In this document: piece after piece, positions 45,301 to 53,021 of the stretch
Position numbering within the stretch: position 1 is the first letter of the stretch
Layout: every line of letters starts with the position of its first letter
Assembly: GCA_947623455.1 (NCBI GenBank)
Contig: OX392538.1
Location: forward strand, 29,697,001-29,761,000
Reading direction: 5' to 3'
DNA: 64,000 nucleotides
Source: Mimachlamys varia
Taxonomy: Eukaryota; Mollusca; Bivalvia; Pectinida; Pectinidae
Notes under the pieces: generated by a model
What the model was told of the DNA's origin: nothing
What the model saw: the letters and a program-made list of their open reading frames with translations, nothing else
Database searches by the model: none
Made by a program: the position numbers and the translations under genes

Positions 45301-48300
45301 ATGCTAAAATGCCTATTTGTATTAATTGATTAAATTTGTGTTTATTTGTTTCACAGAGATTTCCACAACTGCCTCCCCTACGCAAACAACGGTTCCTTCT
45401 CCAACTACAACACTTGAATGCGCGTTGGAAGATATTATGAATGCTACCGATTTATTTCCAAATATTCCATTTACCATATTGACCAAAGGCACAGATGGCA
45501 AGACGAATACTATGACCGTTGACTTCAACTCAGAAACTCCAACAGTAGCTATACCCGTTACAGCCACAACAACAGAGATCATAATCGAAATAAATCCACA
45601 AGCTGCTACGTCAGCGGTCGGTTCGACGACAACTATATCACCTATGAATACGGCGCCATTTGCATTAGAGATGATAGCGTTAGGGTTTCCAGTTGGGGAC
45701 TCACCAGATAGTGTTACCATAACGGTCAATGACGATGATGAGGAAACCCCGTCAAAACAAGTGGTACGTAGCTGTTTAGAAATGCAAAAACATATTTAAG
45801 AGCATTTATAACCATTTTACAATTTCTTACCCGCAGTCATACGCTTAAAACAAAAAGAAGAACATGTAGAAGTTCCATTTGTATACGGACTTTTAATTGC
45901 GTCTGTTGCCTTTAACCTTGGCATGAAATCGAAATCATTTAAACACATACATAATGCTTGTGTTGTCAGCCTCTGGAACAGAGCACGAACGGGAGTCCAC
46001 CGGACATATCTACAAGCTGGGCCTCTGAAAAACCACAAAACAATGTTCAGACTATAAAGATTACAATCCAAGTTTCACCAGAAGATATACCAGAGGGAGA
46101 GACAGAGGATTTAGTGATAAAGATAGACCTTGAACTTTGCGTCAAACCAAGTACGTATGCGTTCAAAAAGAACACAATGAACATAGTTTTTAAAGTTTGT
46201 CCGAATGTATGGAAAACATGTCTGTGTTTTCAAATGTTTAAGATACAAATCAAGAGATCCGCGAATGTTTTGTGAATGAAGATTTCCAATTTTAAAACTA
46301 GTTATCTACTTCTTATTATGTACAAAAAACCCGTCGCATTACGATAGATATAAATGTGCACAATTTAAGACATAGTATGCACCTGTCTTAGTTAACTTAC
46401 TGTTTTATTATCACAATAAGCTTTAGCGATTTAAGAATATTTCCTGATATTCACAATTTGTTTAATAGTGACCATTCATTTCTATCTCATAGAAGAATAC
46501 TCAAATATCTGTTTATAAAACGATCATCATTTCCTAAAGTGAAAGTGAGGGTACGATCAATTTTCTCACTTTGCCATTCGTCAAAAAGAGAAAAAGAGGT
46601 TATATTTTCCCAAGCGATAGTAGAGCTCTATACACATACTATCATTTATGTGAATTCACAGAGACGACAACATCTGCCACAACCGAAGAAGCAACGACAA
46701 CGACGTCAGGTACTTTTCCCATTTTAGAATACTTTTGTACTACCCGTAGTTAACATTCTGTATACTTCACTAAATCCCCGCAAATCTTAATCGTCTGTAA
46801 CTTGAAATGAAACATATTAACGTATTTTTTATTAAATGACGTGTTTTTTTCACAATTGGTAACGTATTGAGAATAACAAAGACGGACCGATACCAAGCGT
46901 GTATATATACTCCGATTGGTACAATGTGTACCCACATCGGGGTCTGTCTGTCTTGTGTAACAATGGGAATATGCCAAGTTTAATTTCAGTTTTTACAATA
47001 AAAAAGCCAATTGCTTTTATTATTTTAACAGCTGTTTACATGGATATTAATGGGGTTTTCTACTCGATTTAAAGTTCTTTTTTTTTTGGAAATCCACCAA
47101 AAAATCTATGTAATTATATGTTTATGCTAAAATGCCTATTTGTATTAATTGAATAAATTGTGTTTATTTGTTCCACAGAGATTTCCACAACTGCCTCCCC
47201 TACGCAAACAACGGTTCCTTCTCCAACTACAACACTTGAATGCGCGTTGGAAGATATTATGAATGCTACCGATTTATTTCCAAATATTCCATTTACCATA
47301 TTGACCAAAGGCACAGATGGCAAGACGAATACTATGACCGTTGACTTCAACTCAGAAACTCCAACAGTAGCTATACCCGTTACAGCCACAACAACAGAGA
47401 TCATAATCGAAATAAATCCACAAGCTGCTACGTCAGCGGTCGGTTCGACGACAACTATATCACCTATGAATACGGCGCCATTTGCATTAGAGATGATAGC
47501 GTTAGGGTTTCCAGTTGGGGACTCACCAGATAGTGTTACCATAACGGTCAATGACGATGATGAGGAAACCCCGTCAAAACAAGTGGTACGTAGCTGTTTA
47601 GAAATGCAAAAACATATTTAAGAGCATTTATAACTATTTTACAATTTCTTACCCGCAGTCATACGCTTAAAACAAAAAGAATAACATGTAGAAGTTCCAT
47701 TTGTATACGGACTTTTAATTGCGTCTGTTGCCTTTAACCTTGGCATGAAATCGAAATCATTTAAACACATACATAATGCTTGTGTTGTCAGCCTCTGGAA
47801 CAGAGCACGAACGGGAGTCCACCGGACATATCTACAAGCTGGGCCTCTGAAAAACCACAAAACAATGTTCAGACTATAAAGATTACAATCCAAGTTTCAC
47901 CAGAAGATATACCAGAGGGAGAGACAGAGGATTTAGTGATAAAGATAGACCTTGAACTTTGCGTCAAACCAAGTACGTATGCGTTCAAAAAGAACACAAT
48001 GAACATAGTTTTCAAAGTTTGTCCGAATGTATGGAAAACATGTCTGTGTTTTCAAATGTTTAAGATACAAATCAAGAGATCCGCGAATGTTTTGTGAATG
48101 AAGATTTCCAATTTTAAAACTAGTTATCTACTTCTTATTATATACAAAAAGACCGTCGCATTACAATAGATATAAATTTGCACATTTTAAGACATAGTAT
48201 GCACCTGTCTTAGTTAACATACTGTTTTATTATCACAATTAGCTTTAGCGATTTAAGAATATTTCCTGATATTCACAATTTGTTTAATAGTGACCATTCA

Positions 48301-51300
48301 TTTCTATCTCATTGAAGAATACTCAAATATCTGTTTATAAAACGATCATCATTTCCTAAAGTGAAAGTGAGGGTACGAACAATTTTCTCACTTTGCCATT
48401 CGTCAAAAAGAGAAAAAGAGGTTATATTTTCTCAAGCGATAGTAGAGCTCTATACACATACTATCATTTATGTGAATTCACAGAAACGACAACATCTGCC
48501 ATAACCGAAGAAGCAACGACAACGACGTCAGGTACTTTTCCCATTTTAGACTATTTTTGTACTATCCGTAGTGAACATTCTGTATACTTCACTAAATCCC
48601 CGCAAATCTTAGTCGTCTGTAACTTGAAATGAAACATATTAACGTATTTTTTATTAAATGACGTGTTTTTTTCACAATCGGTAACGTATTGAGAATAACA
48701 CAGACGGACCGATACCAAGCGTGTATATATACTCCCATTGGTACAATTTGTACCCACATCGGGGTCTGTCTGTCTTTTGTAACAATGGGAATATGCCAGG
48801 TTTAATTTCAGTTATTACAATAAAAAGCCAATTGCTTTTATTATTTTAACAGCTGTTTACATGGATATTAATGGGGTTTTCTTCTCGATTTAAAGTTCCT
48901 TTTTTTGGAAATCGTCCAAAAAATATATGTAATTATATGTTTATGCTAAAATGCCTATTTGTATTAATTGAATAAATTTGTGTTTATTTGTTCCACAGAG
49001 ATTTCCACAACTGCCTCCCCTACGCAAACAACGGTTCCTTCTCCAACTACAACACTTGAATGCGCGTTGGAAGATATTATGAATGCTACCGATTTATTTC
49101 CAAATATTCCATTTACCATATTGACCAAAGGCACAGATGGCAAGACGAATACTATGACCGTTGACTTCAACTCAGAAACTCCAACAGTAGCTATACCCGT
49201 TACAGCCACAACAACAGAGATCATAATCGAAATAAATCCACAAGCTGCTACGTCAGCGGTCGGTTCGACGACAACTATATCACCAATGAATACGGCGCCA
49301 TTTGCATTAGAGATGATAGCGTTAGGGTTTCCAGTTGGGGACTCACCAGATAGTGTTACCATAACGGTCAATGACGATGATGAGGAAACCCCGTCAAAAC
49401 AAGTGGTACGTAGCTGTTTAGAAATGCAAAAACATATTTAAGAGCATTTATAACTATTTTACAATTTCTTACCCGCAGTCATACGCTTAAAACAAAAAGA
49501 ATAACATGTAGAAGTTCCATTTGTATACGGACTTTTAATTGCGTCTGTTGCCTTTAACCTTGGCATGAAATCGAAATCATTTAAACACATACATAATGCT
49601 TGTGTTGTCAGCCTCTGGAACAGAGCACGAACGGGAGTCCACCGGACATATCTACAAGCTGGGCCTCTGAAAAACCACAAAACAATGTTCAGACTATAAA
49701 GATTACAATCCAAGTTTCACCAGAAGATATACCACAGGGAGAGACAGAGGATTTAGTGATAAAGATAGACCTTGAACTTTGCGTCAAACCAAGTACGTAT
49801 GCGTTCAAAAAGAACACAATGAACATAGTTTTTAAAGTTTGTCCGAATGTATGGAAAACATGTCTGTGTTTTCAAATGTTTAAGATACAAATCAAGAGAT
49901 CCGTGAATGTTTTGTGAATGAAGATTTCCAATTTTAAAACTAGTTATCTACTTCTTATTATATACAAAAAACCCGTCGCATAACGATAGATATAAATGTG
50001 CACAATTTAAGACATAATGCTCCTGTCTTTGTTAACATACTGTTTTATTATCACAATAAGCTTTAGCGATTTAAGAATATTTCCTGCTATTCACAATTTG
50101 TTTAATAGTGACCATTCATTTCTATCTCATAGAAGAATACTCAAATATCTATTAATAAAATGATCATCATTTCCTAAAGTGAAAGTGAGGGCACGAACAA
50201 TTTTCTCACTTTGCCATTCGTCAAAAAGAGAAAAAGAGGTTATATTTCCTCAAGCGATAGTAGAGCTCTATACACATACTATCATTTATGTGAATTCACA
50301 GAAACGACAACCTCTGCCACAACCGAAGAAGCAACGACAACGACGTCAGGTACTTTTCCCATTTTAGAATATTTTTGTACTTCAGGTAGTGAACATTCTG
50401 TATACTTTACGAAATCCCCGCAAATCCTAGTCGTCTGTAACTTGAAATGAAACATAATAACGTATTTTTTTATTAAATGACGTGGTTTTTTCACAATTGG
50501 TCACGTATTGAACAAAGACGGACCGATACCAAGTGTGTATATATACTCCAATTGGTACAATGTGTACCCACATCGGGGTCTGTCTGTCTTGTGTAACAAT
50601 TCTTAAGATACAGTCAATCGTTTCTTACAATATTCTAATCAATTTCATACCGATATATTTGTTACGTGTTTTTCCTTAATTACTGGTCGATCATTTGAAC
50701 CAATCGCACATGTGAAGCATAGGGAGGATCACAACGGGACAAACAATTGTTAAAATACTCAGTTGTGCTTAAAATGTGTGGACTATGTATGAACAATGTG
50801 TGCATTATATGCGCTTACAATATTAGCTGCGTTGTGCGGTACCAAAACGTTGCAATTTTTCATCGTTTAATTATTTTTTGTTTCAACTAGGATGTTTGGA
50901 TGACATGACCGATGAAACCACGGGAGCCTCGCCAGACATGTATGACATAACAAGTTTTGGGTTCAACTTACAATTACTTGAAAGCGTTATAAAGAAGGAA
51001 GAGGGAATCAGCGCGTCAACATCCGAAAGTAATCCATGGCTGAAGATAGAGTTTAACACTGATGTCACCATAACAACAGTTACATTGAACGTAGATGGTG
51101 CTGAAGCTGTGTCAATTACGACCAGGCCGGATGACACGACGGTTGGTATATTTTTGAGCATCTTAGATAGCTTTTTTAACTCCTATTTCAATGATTCATT
51201 TAAATTGAGCTGATGTACTTGATGTTTTTTAGCAAATATAACAAAAACCATTTTTCTCAAATTGGTATATTCTGTATGGACATATATTGTTAAAGAACAA

Positions 51301-53021
51301 TCTGAAAGAGTACTTCTTTGCTTTTGATGTTGCTTACAAAACAGTTTGAACTGCACTAATTTATGATACATGAACAGGCGCCCAGTGAGACCCCAGAGCC
51401 AGATGGCACGGTGACGGTCAATATAAACGAGGAAGCAGTTAATGTGATAAGAATAGAATTTACCAAAGCTATTACGCTTCTGACGATACGAGAGCTTACT
51501 GTAACAGGATGCTTCAAATGTAAGTATTATAATTTTGTATGTCATGTGTTTTTACTATTTTCTCAGAGGTAATAAAGAAAACTGAAGTAATTTTAATTGA
51601 TGTTGTCCTGCCGTTAGATAGTCTATTAACAAAATTACTAAAGACTATGTGATATTATAAAATTTCATTACATTTTTACAAGTGAAATATCGAAATTCAT
51701 TCATTCTATAAAAGTGATATTTTTCATTAGTGAAAAATATCTCTTTTTCTTATTTGACCAATCAGAACGCTGCTTACAAATGATGTTTGGAAAAATCAAA
51801 AGCTGCTACTATAGATTTTGCTATCTTCAGTAATACCAAACATATTTCACTCGTCTGGCTAATATTTTGATATTTTTCAATTTTGCTGCGCACTGGTGAA
51901 AAATATCAAAATATTAGCCCCACTCGTGAAATACATTTGGTATTACTGAAGACATTCTATATTTGTTATTGTAGTTGCCTTGATGCTAAATCGGACATTA
52001 AATCGGAGCAATTCGGTCGTAAAAAGTAAATGATGTTTATCATTTGATAGCAAATATGATATATATCCTTAAACTGATTGGATGCTCGTGTTTGAAAATT
52101 GTCGACAAGCTTATCAATGGGATTTCGTGATGATCACAGACATTAAAGATAGTGATATTTATAAGAATTATACGATGTATATAGTTAATCGTCAGCATCG
52201 ACGTTTGCATAATATTTTGGGACGTTGTAAGGCTTTATCAATCCTAGAATTATTGTTTATGCCTCTCAACACTGCCACATATACCATAAACAATTATGTG
52301 AATTTCAAATGGCCACTCATACAGGTGGCAATAAAATGTATTATTATAAAAGCCACCATTGGCAACTTTTTTCAACAAATAATTAAAATTAAAGTTTTAT
52401 AAAAAACTGTGCTAGCCTAAGTGACGTCGACCAACACCGCATATTATTCTTGTTTATGCACGATATAATAAGAGATAAAAGTTTGTTGTGGAAGCTCGCT
52501 TGATACTATTTGGTGTATTAGCTGGTTTCGTACCAAGGTTCCTCGAGTGATATCGTTTTAGAATCACAATTTATTACATTTTTACCAGTGAAATATCGAA
52601 AAATTCATTCTATAAAAGTAGTATTTTTCACTAGTGAAAAATGTAACTTTTTTTCTGATTTGACCAAACAGAACGCTGCTTACAAACGATATTTGGTAAA
52701 ATCAAAAGCTGACATGGGATATTTTGCTATAAAACTGTAATAAACAGAATATCTAACAGTATCTTCAGTAATACCAATCATATTTCACACGTGTTGCTAA
52801 TATTTTGATATGTTTCACGAGTGCGCAGCACGAGTGAAAATATCAAAATATTAGTCCCACTCGTGAAATATATATGGTATTACTGAAGACACTGTTAAAT
52901 ATCATCTATGTATTAATTTCAGATGTTACCTCCACTACAAAACCAACACCTGGGTCCAGTATTGGCCCCACAACGATACCCGTCCCATCAGCTACTAAGA
53001 CATCACTAACACAACACACAG
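1299..53021 (+). CDS. Giant multi-exon mucin-like repeat protein gene (partial)
   Basis: I infer one forward-strand gene spanning 79 recognised exons: 25 C-A-B units, a 26th C exon, then A26, B26 and C27. The phases chain without conflict, and the joined length of 16434 nt is exactly 5478 codons. Acceptors are strong, for example TTTGTTTCACAG before A. Donors are GTACGT after A and B, and GTACTT after C. The product is a series of domains, each with one Cys near its N-end (context ECALED or VCPLED) and one near its C-end (context ELCVKP). Alternating hydrophobic residues between them suggest a beta-sandwich. The linkers are Thr/Ser/Pro-rich: 22 of 35 linker residues are Thr or Ser in the common type. 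The start codon, signal peptide and 5' exons are not visible, and the 3' end is uncertain. A secreted or cell-surface, O-glycosylated, adhesive or mucus-like role is inference. I do not recognise a named family. Confidence 0.75.
1651..2002. repeat. ~350-bp extra intronic segment of unit 1
   Basis: Units 1 and 2 have a ~350-bp segment in the C-A intron that all later units lack. Short-type units read GCCAATTGCTTTTAT across the site, while here AATT appears on both sides of the segment. A 4-bp flanking duplication favours insertion into the long type, though deletion in the short type is not excluded. It holds no recognisable ORF. The copy in unit 2 is at about 4220-4571. Confidence 0.6.
2648..3037. 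mobile_element. 390-bp A-B intron segment with a foldback hairpin (unit 1)
   Basis: This segment is present in units 1-2 and absent from all later units, and its length equals the difference in A-B intron length. Arms 2655-2715 and 2745-2805 are imperfect inverted repeats of about 61 bp. The loop holds a nested AAAGCCCGGTAGGGCTTT palindrome. Two TGACGTCA (CRE-like) sites lie at 2902 and 2923. The structure resembles a non-autonomous foldback or MITE-type element. No clear target duplication is visible. Confidence 0.6.
3868..5916 (+). CDS. Unit 2 exons C2, A2, B2 (long-type unit)
   Basis: Exons are C2 3868-3912, A2 4733-5139 and B2 5736-5916. This is a near-perfect 2569-bp duplicate of unit 1, introns included. 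The one exon difference I noticed is silent: a Thr codon ACG in B1 is ACA in B2. The protein features are those of unit 1. Confidence 0.8.
5217..5606. mobile_element. 390-bp A-B intron segment with a foldback hairpin (unit 2)
   Basis: This is the second copy of the unit 1 segment, carried by the 2569-bp duplication. Hairpin arms are at 5224-5284 and 5314-5374, and TGACGTCA sites at 5471 and 5492. Its near identity to the first copy shows that it was duplicated with the unit rather than inserted independently. Confidence 0.6.
6437..7752 (+). CDS. Unit 3 exons C3, A3, B3 (hybrid then short type)
   Basis: Exons are C3 6437-6484, A3 6959-7365 and B3 7572-7752. Sequence upstream of C3 follows the long-type units, and C3 still ends in Pro, but C3 already has the extra Thr codon (48 nt). 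The intron after C3 lacks the ~350-bp extra segment. A3 is the first copy with the NAT sequon and keeps the VCPLED form. This unit marks the switch from the 2569-bp to the 1826-bp repeat type. Confidence 0.8.
8265..9578 (+). CDS. Unit 4 exons C4, A4, B4
   Basis: Exons are C4 8265-8312, A4 8785-9191 and B4 9398-9578. C4 ends in Ser. A4 is the first copy of the ECALED subtype, with Val-Cys-Pro-Leu replaced by Glu-Cys-Ala-Leu around the first cysteine. It also has an Ala codon GCA where most copies have GCC or GCT. Confidence 0.8.
10091..11404 (+). CDS. Unit 5 exons C5, A5, B5
   Basis: Exons are C5 10091-10138, A5 10611-11017 and B5 11224-11404. A5 is the ECALED subtype, with the NAT sequon. 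The encoded protein matches unit 4 and the differences I see are silent or intronic. Confidence 0.8.
11916..13230 (+). CDS. Unit 6 exons C6, A6, B6
   Basis: Exons are C6 11916-11963, A6 12437-12843 and B6 13050-13230. A6 reverts to the VCPLED subtype. A base change in the intron after C6 (TTTACTTAATCC) breaks the read-through ORF that runs past C in other units. This supports that stretch being intron, since the exon itself is unaffected. Confidence 0.8.
13744..15057 (+). CDS. Unit 7 exons C7, A7, B7
   Basis: Exons are C7 13744-13791, A7 14264-14670 and B7 14877-15057. C7 ends in Pro, as in units 1-3. A7 is VCPLED and has Asn-Asn-Met-Thr where other short-type units have Asn-Thr-Met-Thr. This restores the NMT sequon of units 1-2, so unit 7 is a mosaic of old and new variants. 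Confidence 0.8.
15570..16882 (+). CDS. Unit 8 exons C8, A8, B8
   Basis: Exons are C8 15570-15617, A8 16089-16495 and B8 16702-16882. A8 is VCPLED. Downstream of the A8 donor the intron carries a private T-to-A change (GTAGCAGTTT). The intron after B8 has a private subtype base (GTCCGATTGTATGG) shared with unit 9, pointing to local duplication. Confidence 0.8.
17395..18709 (+). CDS. Unit 9 exons C9, A9, B9
   Basis: Exons are C9 17395-17442, A9 17916-18322 and B9 18529-18709. A9 is VCPLED. The sequence just before C9 has ATCATCTATG instead of ATCATTTATG. Only unit 10 shares this, consistent with a one-unit tandem duplication. Confidence 0.8.
19222..20536 (+). CDS. Unit 10 exons C10, A10, B10
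   Basis: Exons are C10 19222-19269, A10 19743-20149 and B10 20356-20536. C10 shares the ATCATCTATG pre-exon marker with C9, but A10 is the ECALED subtype. The unit therefore joins two histories within about 0.5 kb. Confidence 0.8.
21049..22362 (+). CDS. Unit 11 exons C11, A11, B11
   Basis: Exons are C11 21049-21096, A11 21569-21975 and B11 22182-22362. A11 is VCPLED. Two private intronic changes lie before A11 (TTTAACAACTG, and AAGTTCC for AAGTTCT). The exons are intact. Confidence 0.8.
22875..24189 (+). CDS. Unit 12 exons C12, A12, B12
   Basis: Exons are C12 22875-22922, A12 23396-23802 and B12 24009-24189. A12 is the last VCPLED copy in the array. The intron after B12 carries the CCGATTGTATGG variant and a private AAGAAATCC change. 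Confidence 0.8.
24702..26014 (+). CDS. Unit 13 exons C13, A13, B13
   Basis: Exons are C13 24702-24749, A13 25221-25627 and B13 25834-26014. A13 is ECALED. From here to unit 25 every A copy is ECALED. The intron after C13 has lost one A from the CCCCGCAAAATC run. Confidence 0.8.
26527..29722 (+). CDS. Unit 14 exons C14, A14, B14, split by an insertion
   Basis: Exons are C14 26527-26574, A14 27046-27452 and B14 29542-29722. A14 has a Thr-to-Ser change in the linker (SPSQTT for SPTQTT). Its donor and 34 bp of intron are intact, then a 1883-bp insertion (27487-29369) enlarges the A-B intron from 206 to 2089 bp. The acceptor and B14 are intact, so splicing of the unit is still possible. B14 and its downstream flank belong to a different intron subfamily from that around C14-A14. 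Confidence 0.78.
27487..29369. mobile_element. Unique 1883-bp insertion in the array
   Basis: The intact junction in other units reads CATATTTAAGAGC. Here CATATTT is followed by GAACTGGGGCCCAGAC, and the array resumes after AGCCCGGCTTT with AAGAGC. The extra length is exactly 1883 bp. At most a TTT target duplication is present. The right end holds a small GCGGTAGT/ACTACCGC palindrome. Subterminal GAGGCGGAGCC-like and GAGGAGGCTGGGCC-like stretches are loosely inverted, so terminal inverted repeats are weak at best. It is AT-rich inside (28.9-29.2 kb). No transposase is recognised. It could be a non-autonomous transposon or a captured genomic segment. Confidence 0.6.
28337..28666 (-). CDS. Unknown 109-aa ORF inside the insertion
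   Basis: This minus-strand ORF is preceded by a splice-acceptor-like CAAACTTTTAG and ends at a TAG. The translation contains SSDPYIFGFMVPSF and FLVTFRPHKVPVPFCP. I do not recognise a family. It may be an exon fragment captured by the element, or chance. Confidence 0.2.
   Translation of the reverse strand: MLQYFCLLIKLLVNPNHSKMLTFEVMSNMVASSDPYIFGFMVPSFLTWDKFPRFLVTFRPHKVPVPFCPVGFITKNEEMAKQNLLIKVSEEQVQTIEALFVTTLILMRE
30234..31548 (+). CDS. Unit 15 exons C15, A15, B15
   Basis: Exons are C15 30234-30281, A15 30755-31161 and B15 31368-31548. A15 is ECALED with a silent Leu codon change (CTA for TTA). The flanks of C15 carry subfamily X markers (CTCATAGAAG, ACGATCAATT, TTTTCCCAAG, CGTAGTTAAC) shared only with units 21, 23 and 24, apart from CTCATAGAAG, which also occurs upstream of C1-C3 and C26. 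Confidence 0.8.
32061..33373 (+). CDS. Unit 16 exons C16, A16, B16
   Basis: Exons are C16 32061-32108, A16 32580-32986 and B16 33193-33373. A16 is ECALED. The flanks are the common intron subfamily, with one private change (CCGATAACAAGC) in the C-A intron. Confidence 0.8.
33886..35198 (+). CDS. Unit 17 exons C17, A17, B17
   Basis: Exons are C17 33886-33933, A17 34405-34811 and B17 35018-35198. A17 has a silent GCG-to-GCA change (ATAGCATTAGGG). Its A-B intron has GTTGACTTTAACC, a marker shared only with unit 19, two units (3650 bp) downstream. Confidence 0.8.
35711..37023 (+). CDS. Unit 18 exons C18, A18, B18
   Basis: Exons are C18 35711-35758, A18 36230-36636 and B18 36843-37023. This is a consensus short-type unit with ECALED. 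I noticed no private exon change. Confidence 0.8.
37536..38848 (+). CDS. Unit 19 exons C19, A19, B19
   Basis: Exons are C19 37536-37583, A19 38055-38461 and B19 38668-38848. The A-B intron shares the GTTGACTTTAACC marker with unit 17. The intron after C19 has a private TTTATTAAATCC change. Confidence 0.8.
39361..40673 (+). CDS. Unit 20 exons C20, A20, B20
   Basis: Exons are C20 39361-39408, A20 39880-40286 and B20 40493-40673. The intron before C20 has AGGTTAAATTTTC in place of AGGTTATATTTTC, which puts a stop in the read-through frame and leaves the exon unchanged. B20 begins a subfamily X stretch (AAAGAAGAACATG in the A-B intron) that continues into unit 21. Confidence 0.8.
41185..42499 (+). 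CDS. Unit 21 exons C21, A21, B21
   Basis: Exons are C21 41185-41232, A21 41706-42112 and B21 42319-42499. The C21 flanks are subfamily X, nearly identical to those of unit 15, which lies six units (10951 bp) upstream. After B21 the intron switches back to the common subfamily part-way, so unit 21 looks like a recombination junction. Confidence 0.8.
43012..44324 (+). CDS. Unit 22 exons C22, A22, B22
   Basis: Exons are C22 43012-43059, A22 43531-43937 and B22 44144-44324. The C22 flanks are the common subfamily, with a private TCAAGCTATAG before the exon. B22 is followed by a subfamily X intron. Confidence 0.8.
44836..46150 (+). CDS. Unit 23 exons C23, A23, B23
   Basis: Exons are C23 44836-44883, A23 45357-45763 and B23 45970-46150. 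The flanks are subfamily X on both sides. A private C-to-G change (TTTTCCGATTTTAG) lies just after the C23 donor. The exons are consensus. Confidence 0.8.
46662..47972 (+). CDS. Unit 24 exons C24, A24, B24
   Basis: Exons are C24 46662-46709, A24 47179-47585 and B24 47792-47972. The sequence before A24 has drifted (ATTGAATAAATTGTG, and TTCCACAG for TTTCACAG), but the acceptor AG and phase are kept. From here the introns diverge progressively from the array consensus. Confidence 0.8.
48484..49792 (+). CDS. Unit 25 exons C25, A25, B25 (edge unit)
   Basis: Exons are C25 48484-48531, A25 48999-49405 and B25 49612-49792. C25 starts with AA instead of AG, as in units 1-3, still giving Lys at the junction. 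It also has a private Thr-to-Ile change (GCC ATA ACC). B25 has Gln in EDIPQGE, the residue found in units 1-2. This last full unit is the most diverged short-type copy and keeps some ancestral states. Confidence 0.8.
50302..53021 (+). CDS. Terminal diverged unit: exons C26, A26, B26, C27
   Basis: C26 (50302-50349) is a normal array exon. The array homology then ends at 50600, and A26 (50891-51141), B26 (51378-51519) and C27 (52923-53021) are strongly diverged. A26 begins GCLDDM and contains NPWLKIEF. B26 ends LTVTGCFK before a perfect GTAAGT donor. C27 is Thr/Pro/Ser-rich (TSTTKPTPG, TKTSLTQHT) and runs phase 1 to 1 like C. Phases 1-0-1-1 match the array, and one Cys sits at each end of the domain. 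The A26 donor is the weak GTTGGT at 51142. The alternative GTATAT four bases on would force a stop in B26. The Cys-bracketed layout with a central W-x-x-I-x-F recalls discoidin-like galactose-binding domains, but this is only a pattern match. Confidence 0.65.
51662..51953. repeat. Dispersed repeat with internal palindrome, copy 1
   Basis: This ~290-bp repeat begins TTACATTTTTACAAGTGAAA. Its 3' half is a long palindrome: CTTCAGTAATACCAA and CTAATATTTTGATATTTTTC are mirrored by AAAAATATCAAAATATTAG and TTGGTATTACTGAAG. It lies in the intron between B26 and C27. The second copy is at 52569-52890. Confidence 0.8.
52569..52890. repeat. Dispersed repeat with internal palindrome, copy 2
   Basis: This is a direct-orientation copy of the 51662-51953 repeat, with a short extra segment (AAACTGTAATAAACAGAATA region) and the same palindromic 3' half. 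It ends only about 32 bp before the C27 exon, so it may supply part of that exon's acceptor context. The stretch between the copies (51954-52568) shows no recognised gene. A 106-codon ORF there has no support. Confidence 0.8.

Larger units (their letters stand above)
1059..50600 (+). repeat. Tandem array of 25 exon-bearing units
   Basis: Homology to the repeat unit starts at about 1059 (TTATTATCAGAATAAGC) and stops abruptly at about 50600, after GTCTTGTGTAACAAT. Units 1-2 have a period of 2569 bp. From unit 3 on the period is 1825-1828 bp. Each unit carries exons C, A and B with three introns. In short units these are about 472-474 bp (C-A), 206 bp (A-B) and 512 bp (B-C). Introns are almost as well conserved as exons, which indicates recent amplification or ongoing homogenisation. 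Divergence rises towards both edges (units 1-2 and 24-26). The array is interrupted once, at 27487-29369. Confidence 0.95.

Noticed and set aside
1059..50600. A CRISPR array or bacterial adhesin operon
   Set aside because: The repeat period, introns with GT-AG borders and the SINE/hAT context are eukaryotic.
51183..51545. A 120-aa minus-strand ORF opposite B26
   Set aside because: It overlaps exon B26 on the other strand and has no recognised domain.
52082..52402. A 106-aa plus-strand ORF between B26 and C27
   Set aside because: AT-rich composition, no splice context and no recognised domain.
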